Shown one piece after another: positions 37,516-45,890 of a stretch of 64,000 bases of DNA. The stretch's first letter is position 1. The number at the start of each line of letters is the position of its first letter. Under the pieces are notes generated by a model, which worked only from the letters and a program-made list of their open reading frames with translations, was not told the origin of the DNA and ran no database searches. Made by a program: the position numbers and the translations under genes. Origin of the DNA: Aliiroseovarius sediminilitoris (lineage in GTDB: Bacteria; Pseudomonadota; Alphaproteobacteria; Rhodobacterales; Rhodobacteraceae); contig NZ_FOJB01000001.1 in the NCBI RefSeq assembly GCF_900109955.1, forward strand, positions 1,922,001 to 1,986,000, given 5' to 3'.

Positions 37516-38064
37516 TCAGAGCCGTGTTTCGAGCGCTTTGCCCAATCTTGGCAGACGTGCTTTTTTCATTAGCCGACGGATTGTCCAGTCTTCGCCGGAC
37601 AGGGTGCAGGCTTGTGTCAGTACACGTGCGGCCACGCGGCAAATCCCATCTGGGTTTTCATCAAGAAACGCGCACAGAAAAGGGTCGGGGCTTTCGCGTC
37701 GCAGGCCTTCTTCAGCCAGCGTGTGTCGTGGAAAATCGGCATTGTTCGTGGTCAGAAGCACGTCGGCATGCCCTGCGATGGCGGCGGCCAGCACATGGAT
37801 GTCGTTTTCGTCGGGCAGCCACAGGCGTCTGAGATCGCCATCATTGGGAAGGACACTGGCGTTCGGCCAACGGTCGCGCAACAGCGCGATTTCAGCGCGG
37901 GCGACGGTGTCCTGATCGGGGCCGAGTTTGCCAGCGGCGCGCGCCCACTCTTCCAGGATGCGCGGTGACCAGAGCGGGGTGAAGAACCCCTCTTTCGCCG
38001 CACCAATCACCATTTCGCGCATCACGGTCGGGTACAGCACGCAGGCGTCGATCAGCACTTTCAT
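37516..38064 (-). CDS. PIN-domain protein (RSP_2648-like)
   Basis: This 182-residue PIN nuclease-like protein has acidic site residues Asp7 in VLIDACVLYP, the Glu-rich EEWARAAG segment, and a PDENDIHVLAAAIAGHADVLLTTNNADFP stretch with conserved Asp and Asn. It resembles a Rhodobacterales group named after RSP_2648. There is no antitoxin gene beside it. Instead its start overlaps the end of the RlmI-like methyltransferase by 4 bp. This argues for an RNA-processing role coupled to that gene rather than a classical toxin. That is inference. Confidence 0.8.
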   Translation of the reverse strand: MKVLIDACVLYPTVMREMVIGAAKEGFFTPLWSPRILEEWARAAGKLGPDQDTVARAEIALLRDRWPNASVLPNDGDLRRLWLPDENDIHVLAAAIAGHADVLLTTNNADFPRHTLAEEGLRRESPDPFLCAFLDENPDGICRVAARVLTQACTLSGEDWTIRRLMKKARLPRLGKALETRL

Positions 38065-39275
38065 GGCAAGAGGCGGAAAAACAGCGCCTTGAGGTAGCCG
38101 CTTTCGGCCAGGTGCGGGTGCATCGGGTGATCAGCCCCTGCAAAGCCGGTGTGGATCAACTGGCTGTTGCGCCCTGCCCGGCCGATGCCCCGGATCGACG
38201 CGGCACGGAACTTGTCGATCGTCGCGGCGTGCGAGCAAGAACAGAGGCCAAGATAGCCACCGGGAGCCACCAAGGGGGCTGCAAGACGTGCCAATCGTTC
38301 ATAGGCGCGCAGGCCAGGTTCCAGAGCTTTCCTTGAAGGCGCAAAGGCGGGCGGGTCGCAGATCACAACATCAAACTGCTGATCTTCTTCGGCCAGTGCG
38401 GCCAACATTTCGAAGGCGTCGCCCTGCGCCGTTGTAAAACGATCCTCGGCGCCCATCTGGCGCGCGCCCTCTTCCGCCAGGGCCAGCGCGGGTGCAGATC
38501 CATCGACCGCCACGGCTTGTGTCGCCCCTGCCGCAAGCGCGGCCAGTGAAAACCCGCCAACATGCGAGAACACATCCAACACCCGAGCTTCGCGGGACAG
38601 GCCAGCCGCGAAGGCGTGATTGGGGCGCTGGTCAAAGAACAGCCCGGTTTTCTGTCCGCCGGTCAGATCGGCCATATAGATCGCCCCGTTCATCGGCACC
38701 GCCACCGGGGCATCGGGCACCCGCCCCAGCAGCACGACATTCTGGTCATCCAAACCTTCCAGCCCGCGCGCCCGGCCAGAGGCGTTTTTCAGGATGGTCG
38801 TCACCCCAGTCACCTGCGCCATTGCGGCGGCCAGGTCGTCCAGCAGAACCTCGGCCCAGGCGGCATTGGGTTGGATCACGGCGATGTCGCCAAAACGGTC
38901 GATGATCACACCCGGCAGCCCGTCGGCCTCGGCATGGATCAGGCGATAGAAAGGGGCGTCAAAAAGGGTTTTGCGGTGGGCCAAGGCCGCCGCCAGACGC
39001 GCTGCCAGCCATGTGCGGTCAATCACCGCGCCCGGGTCGCGGTCGAGCATTCGGGCGATGATCCGCGAGTTGGTGTTTACAGCAACGGTACCGAGCGGGT
39101 CGCGGGCTGCGTCTTCCAATCGTGCGATCGCGCCTGCTTCGATCTTTTTCGTCCGCCGATCCGTCACCAATTCATTGTCAAACACCCACGGCGCACCGTG
39201 GCGAATGGCACGTGCGTTGGCTTTGGGTTTCAAACGGATCGTGACGCGATCTGCGCCGTCGGTGGCATCTGCCAT
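38061..39275 (-). CDS. RlmI-like 23S rRNA m5C methyltransferase
   Basis: This 404-residue protein has an N-terminal PUA-like domain (ITRLKP-type start: VTIRLKPKANARAIRHGAPWVFDNE). An EEHD-like middle follows, then a Rossmann methyltransferase with FDQRPN, VLDVFSHVGGFSLAAL (SAM site) and the IICDPPAF-like VVICDPPAFAPS. The catalytic cysteine is in GLCSCSHA. RlmI makes m5C1962 in 23S rRNA of E. coli. The ATG at 39275 is chosen. An upstream ATG-type start at 39326 would add 17 residues of low similarity to the family. Confidence 0.87.
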   Translation of the reverse strand: MADATDGADRVTIRLKPKANARAIRHGAPWVFDNELVTDRRTKKIEAGAIARLEDAARDPLGTVAVNTNSRIIARMLDRDPGAVIDRTWLAARLAAALAHRKTLFDAPFYRLIHAEADGLPGVIIDRFGDIAVIQPNAAWAEVLLDDLAAAMAQVTGVTTILKNASGRARGLEGLDDQNVVLLGRVPDAPVAVPMNGAIYMADLTGGQKTGLFFDQRPNHAFAAGLSREARVLDVFSHVGGFSLAALAAGATQAVAVDGSAPALALAEEGARQMGAEDRFTTAQGDAFEMLAALAEEDQQFDVVICDPPAFAPSRKALEPGLRAYERLARLAAPLVAPGGYLGLCSCSHAATIDKFRAASIRGIGRAGRNSQLIHTGFAGADHPMHPHLAESGYLKALFFRLLP

Positions 39276-39378
39276 GGATCGGTCTTTCAGTTGGTCAGTT
39301 TTGCCCTGACTAGCCCCTGCGTTCACGCTTTGAAAGCCTCAAAGCCGATGCGTGCATCAAATCGCACCGGATAAAGGT

Positions 39379-39392
39379 TGTTAGCGCTATCA
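39379..39392. promoter_or_regulatory. LacI-family-type operator in the edd promoter
   Basis: TGTTAGCGCTATCA is a 14-bp near-perfect palindrome (one mismatch) around TAGCGCTA, the classic LacI-family operator shape. It overlaps a possible -35 TTGTTA (39378-39383), with TAGAAG (39401-39406) 17 bp further on. The edd ATG is 70 bp downstream. No LacI gene is in the window. CceR, described in Rhodobacter sphaeroides as a 6-phosphogluconate-responsive LacI regulator of central carbon genes, is the obvious candidate. Confidence 0.6.
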
Positions 39393-39462
39393 TTTCCTGT
39401 TAGAAGCCCCTGAACCCAACCATCTGTGCCATACTGCAAAGATGAGGAACAGGAACGCAGCC

Positions 39463-41283
39463 ATGACCCTGAACAGCGATCTTCTAAAGGTAACCGAGCG
39501 GATCATCACCCGATCCAACGACACGCGGCAAGCTTATCTGGATAAAATCAACCGCGCGGCTGAGGACGGACCCCGGCGCGCGCATCTGAGTTGTTCCGGG
39601 CAGGCGCACGCCTATGCCGGGGCCGGACCTGACCAGGATCGACTGGCCGAGGGTCGCGCGCCCAATCTTGGCATCGTCACGGCCTATAATGACATGCTGT
39701 CCGCTCACGCGCCTTTCGCGACCTATCCTGACCTGATCAAACAGATCGCGCGCGACGAAGGTGCGACGGCGCAGGTCGCCGGCGGCGTACCTGCCATGTG
39801 CGATGGCGTCACGCAGGGCGAAACCGGGATGGAGTTGAGCCTGTTTTCACGTGATGTGATCGCGCTGGCCTCGTCCGTGGCGCTGAGTCACAACACTTTC
39901 GATGCGGCCCTCTTCCTTGGCGTCTGTGACAAGATCGTCCCGGGACTGGTCATTGCCGCGGCGAGTTTCGGGCATATCCCGGCGGTGTTCCTGCCGGCCG
40001 GGCCGATGACATCAGGCCTGTCAAACGACGAAAAGGCCAAGGTGCGCACACAATTCGCCACCGGCGAGGTCGGACGCAAGGAACTGATGGCGGCCGAGAT
40101 GGCGGCCTATCACGGCCCCGGCACTTGCACCTTTTATGGCACCGCCAACACCAACCAGATGCTGATGGAGTTCATGGGGCTGCACCTGCCAGGCGCGTCC
40201 TTTGTCACGCCGCATACCGACCTGCGGGACGCGTTGACCGCCGAAGGCACACGCCGGGCGCTGGCGATCAGCAAGGACGGAAGCGCAGGCTTTACCCCTG
40301 CGGGTCACGTTCTGGATGAAAAGGCGTTCGTAAACGGGCTTGTTGGGCTGATGGCAACCGGCGGCTCAACCAACCTTGTCCTACACCTGCCTGCCATGGC
40401 GCGGGCGGCGGGCATTATTCTGACACTTGAAGACTTCGCCGATATCTCGGCCATTGTTCCCCTGATGGCGCGGGTCTATCCGAACGGGCTGGCCGATGTG
40501 AACCATTTCCACGCCGCGGGTGGCCTTGGTTACATGATTGGCGAGTTGCTGGAGGCCGGGCTGTTGCACCCCGATGCCAAGACCATCATGGGCGATCTGA
40601 CCGCCTATACGCAGGACCCGAAACTGGATGGCAACCGGGTCCGTTGGGAACCCGGCCCGCGTGAAAGCCTGAACGACAAGATCCTGCGCCCGGCCTCCGA
40701 CCCGTTCCAGAAAACCGGTGGGTTGGTGCAATTGTCCGGCAATATGGGTCAGGGCGTGATCAAGGTATCGGCGGTCGATCCGAAACACCACCTGATCGAA
40801 GCGCCTGCCCGCGTGTTCCACGATCAGGACAGCGTCAAAGCCGCCTTCAAGGCAGGCGAGCTTGAGGGCGACATGATCGTGGTCGTCCGCTTCCAAGGGC
40901 CGCGCGCCAACGGCATGCCGGAACTGCACGGGCTGACCCCGACCCTGTCGGTCTTGCAGCAGCGCGGCCAACGGGTGGCGCTTGTCACGGATGGCCGGAT
41001 GTCTGGTGCGTCTGGCAAGGTGCCTGCCGCCATTCACGTGGCCCCGGAGGCCGCCGATGGTGGTCCGATCGCGCGTATTCGCGATGGCGATATCATCCGT
41101 CTGGACGCGGACAAGGGCACGCTTGAAGTTATCACCGAAGGTGCCATGGACCGGCCCGCCGTTCAGGTCGATCTAAGCGCCAACACAGACGGCATGGGCC
41201 GTGAACTTTTTGAAACCTTCCGTCGCGCGGCGCGGCCCGCAACCGAAGGTGCCAGCACCCTGTCCTGGAGGAGACAACCATGA
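39463..41283 (+). CDS. edd: 6-phosphogluconate dehydratase
   Basis: Edd converts 6-phosphogluconate to KDPG in the Entner-Doudoroff pathway. The 606-residue protein belongs to the IlvD/Edd family with the iron-sulfur cysteines in [10 protein letters not shown] and GVCDKIVPG. Edd-type sequences are [17 protein letters not shown] and [12 protein letters not shown], and the C-terminal domain has [18 protein letters not shown]. The start MTLNSDLL at 39463 has AGGAACG upstream. Its stop overlaps the eda start by 4 bp (ATGA). A LacI-type operator lies upstream. Confidence 0.95.
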   Translation: MTLNSDLLKVTERIITRSNDTRQAYLDKINRAAEDGPRRAHLSCSGQAHAYAGAGPDQDRLAEGRAPNLGIVTAYNDMLSAHAPFATYPDLIKQIARDEGATAQVAGGVPAMCDGVTQGETGMELSLFSRDVIALASSVALSHNTFDAALFLGVCDKIVPGLVIAAASFGHIPAVFLPAGPMTSGLSNDEKAKVRTQFATGEVGRKELMAAEMAAYHGPGTCTFYGTANTNQMLMEFMGLHLPGASFVTPHTDLRDALTAEGTRRALAISKDGSAGFTPAGHVLDEKAFVNGLVGLMATGGSTNLVLHLPAMARAAGIILTLEDFADISAIVPLMARVYPNGLADVNHFHAAGGLGYMIGELLEAGLLHPDAKTIMGDLTAYTQDPKLDGNRVRWEPGPRESLNDKILRPASDPFQKTGGLVQLSGNMGQGVIKVSAVDPKHHLIEAPARVFHDQDSVKAAFKAGELEGDMIVVVRFQGPRANGMPELHGLTPTLSVLQQRGQRVALVTDGRMSGASGKVPAAIHVAPEAADGGPIARIRDGDIIRLDADKGTLEVITEGAMDRPAVQVDLSANTDGMGRELFETFRRAARPATEGASTLSWRRQP

Positions 41284-41921
41284 CCCCGCAAGAGGCAAGC
41301 ATTGCCGCCGAAAAAATTTGCCGTTTGGCCCCGGTTGTGCCGGTTCTGGTCGTCGATCAGGTCGCCCATGCCGCGCCCTTGGCGCAAGCTCTGGTCGCAG
41401 GCGGGTTGCCCGCGCTTGAGGTGACATTGCGCACCGATGCCGCCCTTGAGGTGATCGCGGAAATGTCCCGCGTCGACGGTGGCGCTGTTGGCGCAGGTAC
41501 GCTGCTGACGTCGAAAGATGTGGAAAACGCCAAGGCAGCGGGCGCGACTTTCGGCGTATCCCCCGGCGCGACGGACCGTTTGCTGGATGCGTGTGAGGCC
41601 AACGACCTGCCGCTTCTGCCCGGTGCAGCATCGGCGTCTGAAGCCATGCGCCTTTTGGAACGTGGCTATACGGTGCAGAAATTCTTTCCCGCTGAAGCTG
41701 CGGGTGGCGCGCCGTTTCTGAAATCGCTTGCCTCGCCTCTGCCCCAGATCCGGTTTTGCCCCACCGGGGGGGTCAGTCTGAAAAATGCTATGGATTACCT
41801 GTCGCTTCCCAATACGCTCTGCGTCGGCGGGTCATGGGTGGCGCCCGGTGATCTGGTGATGGTGGGCGACTGGGACCGGATCACTGAACTGGCGAAAGAA
41901 GCCGCGCAACTTGGTGCCTGA
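41280..41921 (+). CDS. eda: KDPG/KHG aldolase
   Basis: Eda splits KDPG into pyruvate and glyceraldehyde 3-phosphate. The 213-residue class I aldolase has the general-base glutamate in LPALEVTLRT, the Schiff-base lysine in TVQKFFPAEAAGG, and the phosphate-binding CPTGGVS and VGGSWVAP. It is translationally coupled to edd, giving a complete lower Entner-Doudoroff pair. zwf and pgl are not in the window. Confidence 0.96.
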   Translation: MTPQEASIAAEKICRLAPVVPVLVVDQVAHAAPLAQALVAGGLPALEVTLRTDAALEVIAEMSRVDGGAVGAGTLLTSKDVENAKAAGATFGVSPGATDRLLDACEANDLPLLPGAASASEAMRLLERGYTVQKFFPAEAAGGAPFLKSLASPLPQIRFCPTGGVSLKNAMDYLSLPNTLCVGGSWVAPGDLVMVGDWDRITELAKEAAQLGA

Positions 41922-41971
41922 GACATGCGGCGAGCCGAGGTGCAGATACATGCGCCTCGGTTGCCAAACAT

Positions 41972-42979
41972 CTAAAGCCATTTCAGGTATCTGAACATCG
42001 CGATCTCGACGACCAGAAGCACTGCGATTGCTCCGCTGAAGATCCAGAACGCATTGTCGTTCGCGACCCCCGGCATGCCGCCGACATTGATGCCCAGCAA
42101 CCCGGTCAGAAAGGACAGAGGCAGAAAGACTGCCGAAATCACCGCCAGCACGTAGAGGGTGCGATTGGTTTTCTCGGCAAATTCGTTGGCAATGTCATCC
42201 TTGATGACAAGCGCGCGTTCTTTGACTTGATCCAGCTCTTCGACATAACCGATCACGCGATCCGTGGTCTCGCGAAAACTCGTGCGCCAGGTATCCCCCG
42301 CCCAGACTGGCGGGTCAGACAACAACTCGCCCATCGCGGTGCGCTGTGGGGCAAGATACCTGCGCAGGATCACGGTCCTTTGGCGCAGATCAGCAACGGA
42401 TTTGCGTGTAGCAGACGTGTCATAGGTCTCCAGGTTGCTTTCGATATCGTCGATCTGGTCCTCGATTGCATCAATGGTCGGCCCGATGCGTTCATTCACA
42501 CGCGCGATCAGCCGCAAATAGGTCTCGGCGATGGTCGCGGGTCCGGTGCCGTGATCCACAAGTGCTGCCAGAACGTCGCGAACGCTTTGCAGCCGTTGAT
42601 CGCGCAACGTGATCACCCGCGTCCCATCGGACCAAATGCGAAGCGCAATCATGTCCTCGGACCTTTGTCCGGCGTTCAGGTTCATTCCCCGAATGACGGT
42701 GGTCAGACCGGTTTTTCCACGAAACACGCGCGGCCGGGTTTCTTCCGCCAACAATGCCTCGGCGGTGGCCGGGGACAAGCCACTTTGGTCACGCAACCAG
42801 GCCTGCGCCCTGTCACTGGCGCGATCCAGATGGATCCAGATCACGTCGTCTTCGGGGGTCCAGCTTTCAACCGTCTGCCAATCCGCGAAGGTCCCACTGC
42901 CGTCACCACGCAGAGTGACGGCGAAAACCAGCCCGTCTTCTTCGGGCGCGTCGGTGGTTTGGATTTCATATTCACTCAT
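41972..42979 (-). CDS. zntB: ZntB/CorA-family divalent metal transporter
   Basis: This 335-residue 2-TM-GxN transporter has a large N-terminal cytoplasmic funnel (about residues 1-265), a long helix, then two C-terminal helices separated by the signature loop GINVGGMPG. The GIN variant with GGMPG, rather than the YGMNFxxMPE of CorA, points to the ZntB branch, which moves zinc with protons in studied members. It is convergent with eda and not obviously linked to its neighbours. Confidence 0.85.
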   Translation of the reverse strand: MSEYEIQTTDAPEEDGLVFAVTLRGDGSGTFADWQTVESWTPEDDVIWIHLDRASDRAQAWLRDQSGLSPATAEALLAEETRPRVFRGKTGLTTVIRGMNLNAGQRSEDMIALRIWSDGTRVITLRDQRLQSVRDVLAALVDHGTGPATIAETYLRLIARVNERIGPTIDAIEDQIDDIESNLETYDTSATRKSVADLRQRTVILRRYLAPQRTAMGELLSDPPVWAGDTWRTSFRETTDRVIGYVEELDQVKERALVIKDDIANEFAEKTNRTLYVLAVISAVFLPLSFLTGLLGINVGGMPGVANDNAFWIFSGAIAVLLVVEIAMFRYLKWL

Positions 42980-43005
42980 GTCTCATTACCCGTGCTCCGT
43001 CCGCG

Positions 43006-44049
43006 TCAGATGATTTCATCCTCGTCGAATAATGGATCATCCTCAAGCTGGGCGGAAATGGCTGTCATCTTGTCATCCGCATCCTTGCTGTCTTCGAACC
43101 GGGCAACATGGAACAACGCGTCGCCTTCATTCACAATCGGCAGCACGGCACGCCCGACAATGATGCCCGGCAAGGTCGCGACAACATCGGCTTCCACTTC
43201 GCCAAACGGGTCCGAGACAACCGCCAGAACATCACCTTGATTGACCGTGTCGCCCTCGGATTTATAGGTGCGCAAAAGCCCGCCCTGCCCGGCCCGTATC
43301 CAGCGGCTTGAGGTGCAAAAGGCCGGATCGGCCTTGGTTTTCGAAACGCCTCGTCGGCTGATCATCCCCTGATCCAGAAGCACACGCAGTATGCCCATCA
43401 CACCAGCGCGGACCGACATTTCGTCAAAACGCAAGGCCTCGCCCGCTTCATACAGCAATACATCGACGCCCGTCTCTTTCGCTGCCGCCCGCAAAGACCC
43501 GTCGCGCAAAGGGGACCGGAGCACAACCGGGGCACCGAACAGACGGGCCAAGCGACGCGTCTCGGAATTGTCGGGCGAAATACGGATTTGCGGCAAGTTG
43601 GTCCGATGCGCCGCGGCCGAGTGCAGATCAATCCCAAGGTCGCAGCGCGACACGATCTTGCGCAGGAATATATCTGCCAGCCGCGATGCCAGCGACCCGG
43701 TGTCAGACCCCGGAAAGCTGCGGTTCAGGTCACGCCGATCCGGCAGATACCGGGATCGGATCAGAAAACCGGGGGCGTTCACAATCGGGACGCAGATCAG
43801 GGTGCCGCGCAAGGTTTGCAGGTTCTTGATCGTCAAAAGGCGGCGCACAATCTCAACGCCTATCACCTCGTCGCCATGAATGCCCGCGCTGACAAAGATC
43901 GTGGGGCCGGGTTTGCGGCCATGGATGACATGGGCCGACATCGTGACCGGCGTGTGATCCGACAAGACGCTGACCGGCAGGTCGATGGTCCGGCGGCTGC
44001 CCGGTGCCACATCAACCCCGCCCAGACGAAACGGTTCGCGGCCCGGCAT
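43006..44049 (-). CDS. AstE/aspartoacylase-family zinc hydrolase of the RimK operon
   Basis: This 347-residue M14-like amidohydrolase has zinc ligands in SAGIHGDE and DLHSAA, the arginine segment RDLNRSFPG, and a glutamate in VDVLLYEAGEA. A C-terminal barrel-like domain (about residues 240-330) resembles a lipoyl or biotinyl fold with GEVEADVVATLPG. Family members remove acyl groups from amino acids. It is the last gene of the operon with RimB- and RimK-like genes, and its ATG overlaps the rimK stop by 1 nt. It may process the product of the ligase. Confidence 0.85.
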   Translation of the reverse strand: MPGREPFRLGGVDVAPGSRRTIDLPVSVLSDHTPVTMSAHVIHGRKPGPTIFVSAGIHGDEVIGVEIVRRLLTIKNLQTLRGTLICVPIVNAPGFLIRSRYLPDRRDLNRSFPGSDTGSLASRLADIFLRKIVSRCDLGIDLHSAAAHRTNLPQIRISPDNSETRRLARLFGAPVVLRSPLRDGSLRAAAKETGVDVLLYEAGEALRFDEMSVRAGVMGILRVLLDQGMISRRGVSKTKADPAFCTSSRWIRAGQGGLLRTYKSEGDTVNQGDVLAVVSDPFGEVEADVVATLPGIIVGRAVLPIVNEGDALFHVARFEDSKDADDKMTAISAQLEDDPLFDEDEII

Positions 44050-44954
44050 TAGCCTTTGCCCTTGGTCCGGGTCGAGCCGCGCTTGATGTCTTTCTCAAGA
44101 AACTCGATGATCTTTCCTGCCACGTCGATGCCGGTGGCCTTCTCGACCCCTTCCAGACCGGGGGTGGAGTTTACTTCCATCACCACCGCCCCGTGATTGG
44201 CGCGCAGCATATCGACGCCACAGACATTCAGCCCCATCGACTTTGCCGCCCGCACCGCGGTTGATCGTTCCTCGGGCGAGATCTTGATCGCCTCGGCGCT
44301 GCCGCCGCGGTGCAAGTTCGACCGGAAATCATCGGCAGCACCCGTGCGCTTCATCGCGGCTATCACCCGACCGCCGACCACCAGCGCCCGAATATCCGTG
44401 CCACCGGCTTCCTTGATGAACTCCTGCACCAAGATATTCACCTTGGCACCGCGAAACGCCTCGATCACGGATTTGGCCGAGCGGTTGGTGTCGGCCAGAA
44501 CCACACCGATACCCTGCGTGCCTTCCAGCAGTTTCACAACCAGCGGCGCGCCTCCGGCCAGTTTCAACACCTCGTCCGTCTGTTTCGGGTCATGGGCAAA
44601 GGTCGTGACCGGCAGGCCGATCCCGTCCCGCGCCAAAAGCTGCATCGAGCGCAGCTTGTCGCGCGACCGCCCAATCGCCACGGATTCGTTCAGGGGGTAG
44701 ACGCCCATCATCTCGAACTGGCGCAGCACGGCCAGCCCGTAGAACGTCACGGACGCGCCGATCCTTGGGATCACCGCATCATAGTGGCGCAGCTTTTCGC
44801 CGTTGTAATACACTTCAGGCCGCCGCGATGCGATGTTCATGTAACAGCGAAGCGTGTCGATGATATCCAACTCGTGCCCGCGCTGCTCGGCGGCCTCTTT
44901 CAAGCGCTGGTGGGAATACAAACCTGCATTGCGGGCCAACATGGCAATTTTCAT
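44049..44954 (-). CDS. rimK: RimK-like ATP-grasp glutamate ligase
   Basis: This 301-residue ATP-grasp enzyme has the RimK N-terminus ([18 protein letters not shown]), the ATP-binding [17 protein letters not shown] and [18 protein letters not shown], and the magnesium site [15 protein letters not shown]. coli RimK adds glutamates to the C-terminus of ribosomal protein S6. It is the third gene of a four-gene operon, overlapping the RimB gene by 4 bp and the hydrolase by 1 nt. The target in this organism is inferred, not shown. Confidence 0.93.
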   Translation of the reverse strand: MKIAMLARNAGLYSHQRLKEAAEQRGHELDIIDTLRCYMNIASRRPEVYYNGEKLRHYDAVIPRIGASVTFYGLAVLRQFEMMGVYPLNESVAIGRSRDKLRSMQLLARDGIGLPVTTFAHDPKQTDEVLKLAGGAPLVVKLLEGTQGIGVVLADTNRSAKSVIEAFRGAKVNILVQEFIKEAGGTDIRALVVGGRVIAAMKRTGAADDFRSNLHRGGSAEAIKISPEERSTAVRAAKSMGLNVCGVDMLRANHGAVVMEVNSTPGLEGVEKATGIDVAGKIIEFLEKDIKRGSTRTKGKG

Positions 44955-45478
44955 TCTTCTTCTCCTGTGTGCAGGTCGGGGATGGGCACCGGTCCGGGTG
45001 TTACTTCGCGCGGAAGTGCGGCCATGACGGCAATCGGCGCACCGGCCAGATAGGACCGCCGCGGATCCACCAGCATTCTGTGCCTGCGGATCGCGCTGCG
45101 CCCAAGGATCACATCAAACTCCATCTTCTCACGATTGGCCAGCGAAACGTCGATCAGCCAGTGCCGCTTGCCGATCACCAGCGTCGTGCGCACGACCAGC
45201 CGCCGTTCGGGCACGCCCCCGGTGTTCTTGATATCACGCTCTTCCAGAATGGGCGCACAGATACGGCGTGTGGTGCGGCGGTTTTTCAACGGGATCATGA
45301 ACTCGACCCACGGGGCACCATCACGGTCAAACACATTCTGATCCACCGCGTGAAGCGCCGATGTGCGCGCGCCGGTGTCCACCTTGGCGGGCAGATCAAA
45401 GATACCGAATTGAGGGAGTGAGATATGTTCGCGCCAGCCAATGATCTGCTGCGGGTGAGCCGTTCTAGGCTTTGTCAT
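44951..45478 (-). CDS. RimB-like retropepsin-type protease
   Basis: This 175-residue protein of the ATP-dependent zinc protease (DUF785) family has an aspartic-protease-like active site, [10 protein letters not shown], and the C-terminal [19 protein letters not shown]. In Pseudomonas, RimB acts with RimK on the glutamate tail of S6. It overlaps both neighbours by 4 bp, which strongly suggests a fixed stoichiometry with RimK. The C-terminal tail ([15 protein letters not shown]) is acidic, and I note that as odd. Confidence 0.85.
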   Translation of the reverse strand: MTKPRTAHPQQIIGWREHISLPQFGIFDLPAKVDTGARTSALHAVDQNVFDRDGAPWVEFMIPLKNRRTTRRICAPILEERDIKNTGGVPERRLVVRTTLVIGKRHWLIDVSLANREKMEFDVILGRSAIRRHRMLVDPRRSYLAGAPIAVMAALPREVTPGPVPIPDLHTGEEE

Positions 45479-45762
45479 GCGTGTTGTCCAAGCGTGTCAT
45501 CATTGGCCCGCCGATAATTGGTGAAAGAGTTCGTGCCCATGACCACAAAGAATACATCCATGTCAATCAACACATAGCCTTTTTCGAACAGACACCTCGA
45601 CAGGTGCCGAATGTCATTTTCATACAGCCTGCGCCGTCTGGCCATTTGACGCAGCAACTTGGCCGATATGCGATACCGCCCGCCGGGTTTGCCCCCGAAT
45701 TGGCGACTATAGAGATCGGCCAATTGGGTGGCCGTCTCGTCAATCCAATCTGCCTGATCCAT
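45475..45762 (-). CDS. Unknown 95-residue protein, first gene of the RimB-RimK operon
   Basis: I do not recognise this protein. It is mixed-charge and soluble, with a likely helical basic segment (ISAKLLRQMARRRRLYENDIRHL), then a beta/hydrophobic part (GYVLIDMDVFFVVMGTNSF) and a polar tail. This could be a small winged-helix or RNA/ribosome-binding fold. It overlaps the RimB gene by 4 bp and has AGGG 8 bases before its ATG, so it is very likely expressed. Its position at the head of the operon suggests an adaptor or regulator of the ligase. That is inference. Confidence 0.8.
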   Translation of the reverse strand: MDQADWIDETATQLADLYSRQFGGKPGGRYRISAKLLRQMARRRRLYENDIRHLSRCLFEKGYVLIDMDVFFVVMGTNSFTNYRRANDDTLGQHA

Positions 45763-45840
45763 TATATTGCCCTATCAAGGCAAATAATACTTGTCTATGG
45801 AAAGATTTCTTTGGCCTTAGACACCATATTGACCAGCGTC

Positions 45841-45879
45841 GATTTGCAAGGACATGCTTGCGCCCTGCCCTTGCAAATC
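45841..45879. repeat. Perfect 11-bp inverted repeat upstream of the RimK operon
   Basis: GATTTGCAAGG (45841-45851) and CCTTGCAAATC (45869-45879) are perfect inverted copies 17 bp apart, between the aminotransferase stop and the operon start. No T-run follows on the minus strand, so it is a poor intrinsic terminator and could be an operator. Confidence 0.65.
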
Positions 45880-45890
45880 AGATATTCGCG

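Noticed and set aside
37516-38064. PIN protein as a classical VapC toxin
   Set aside because: There is no antitoxin gene beside it, and its coupling is to an rRNA methyltransferase.
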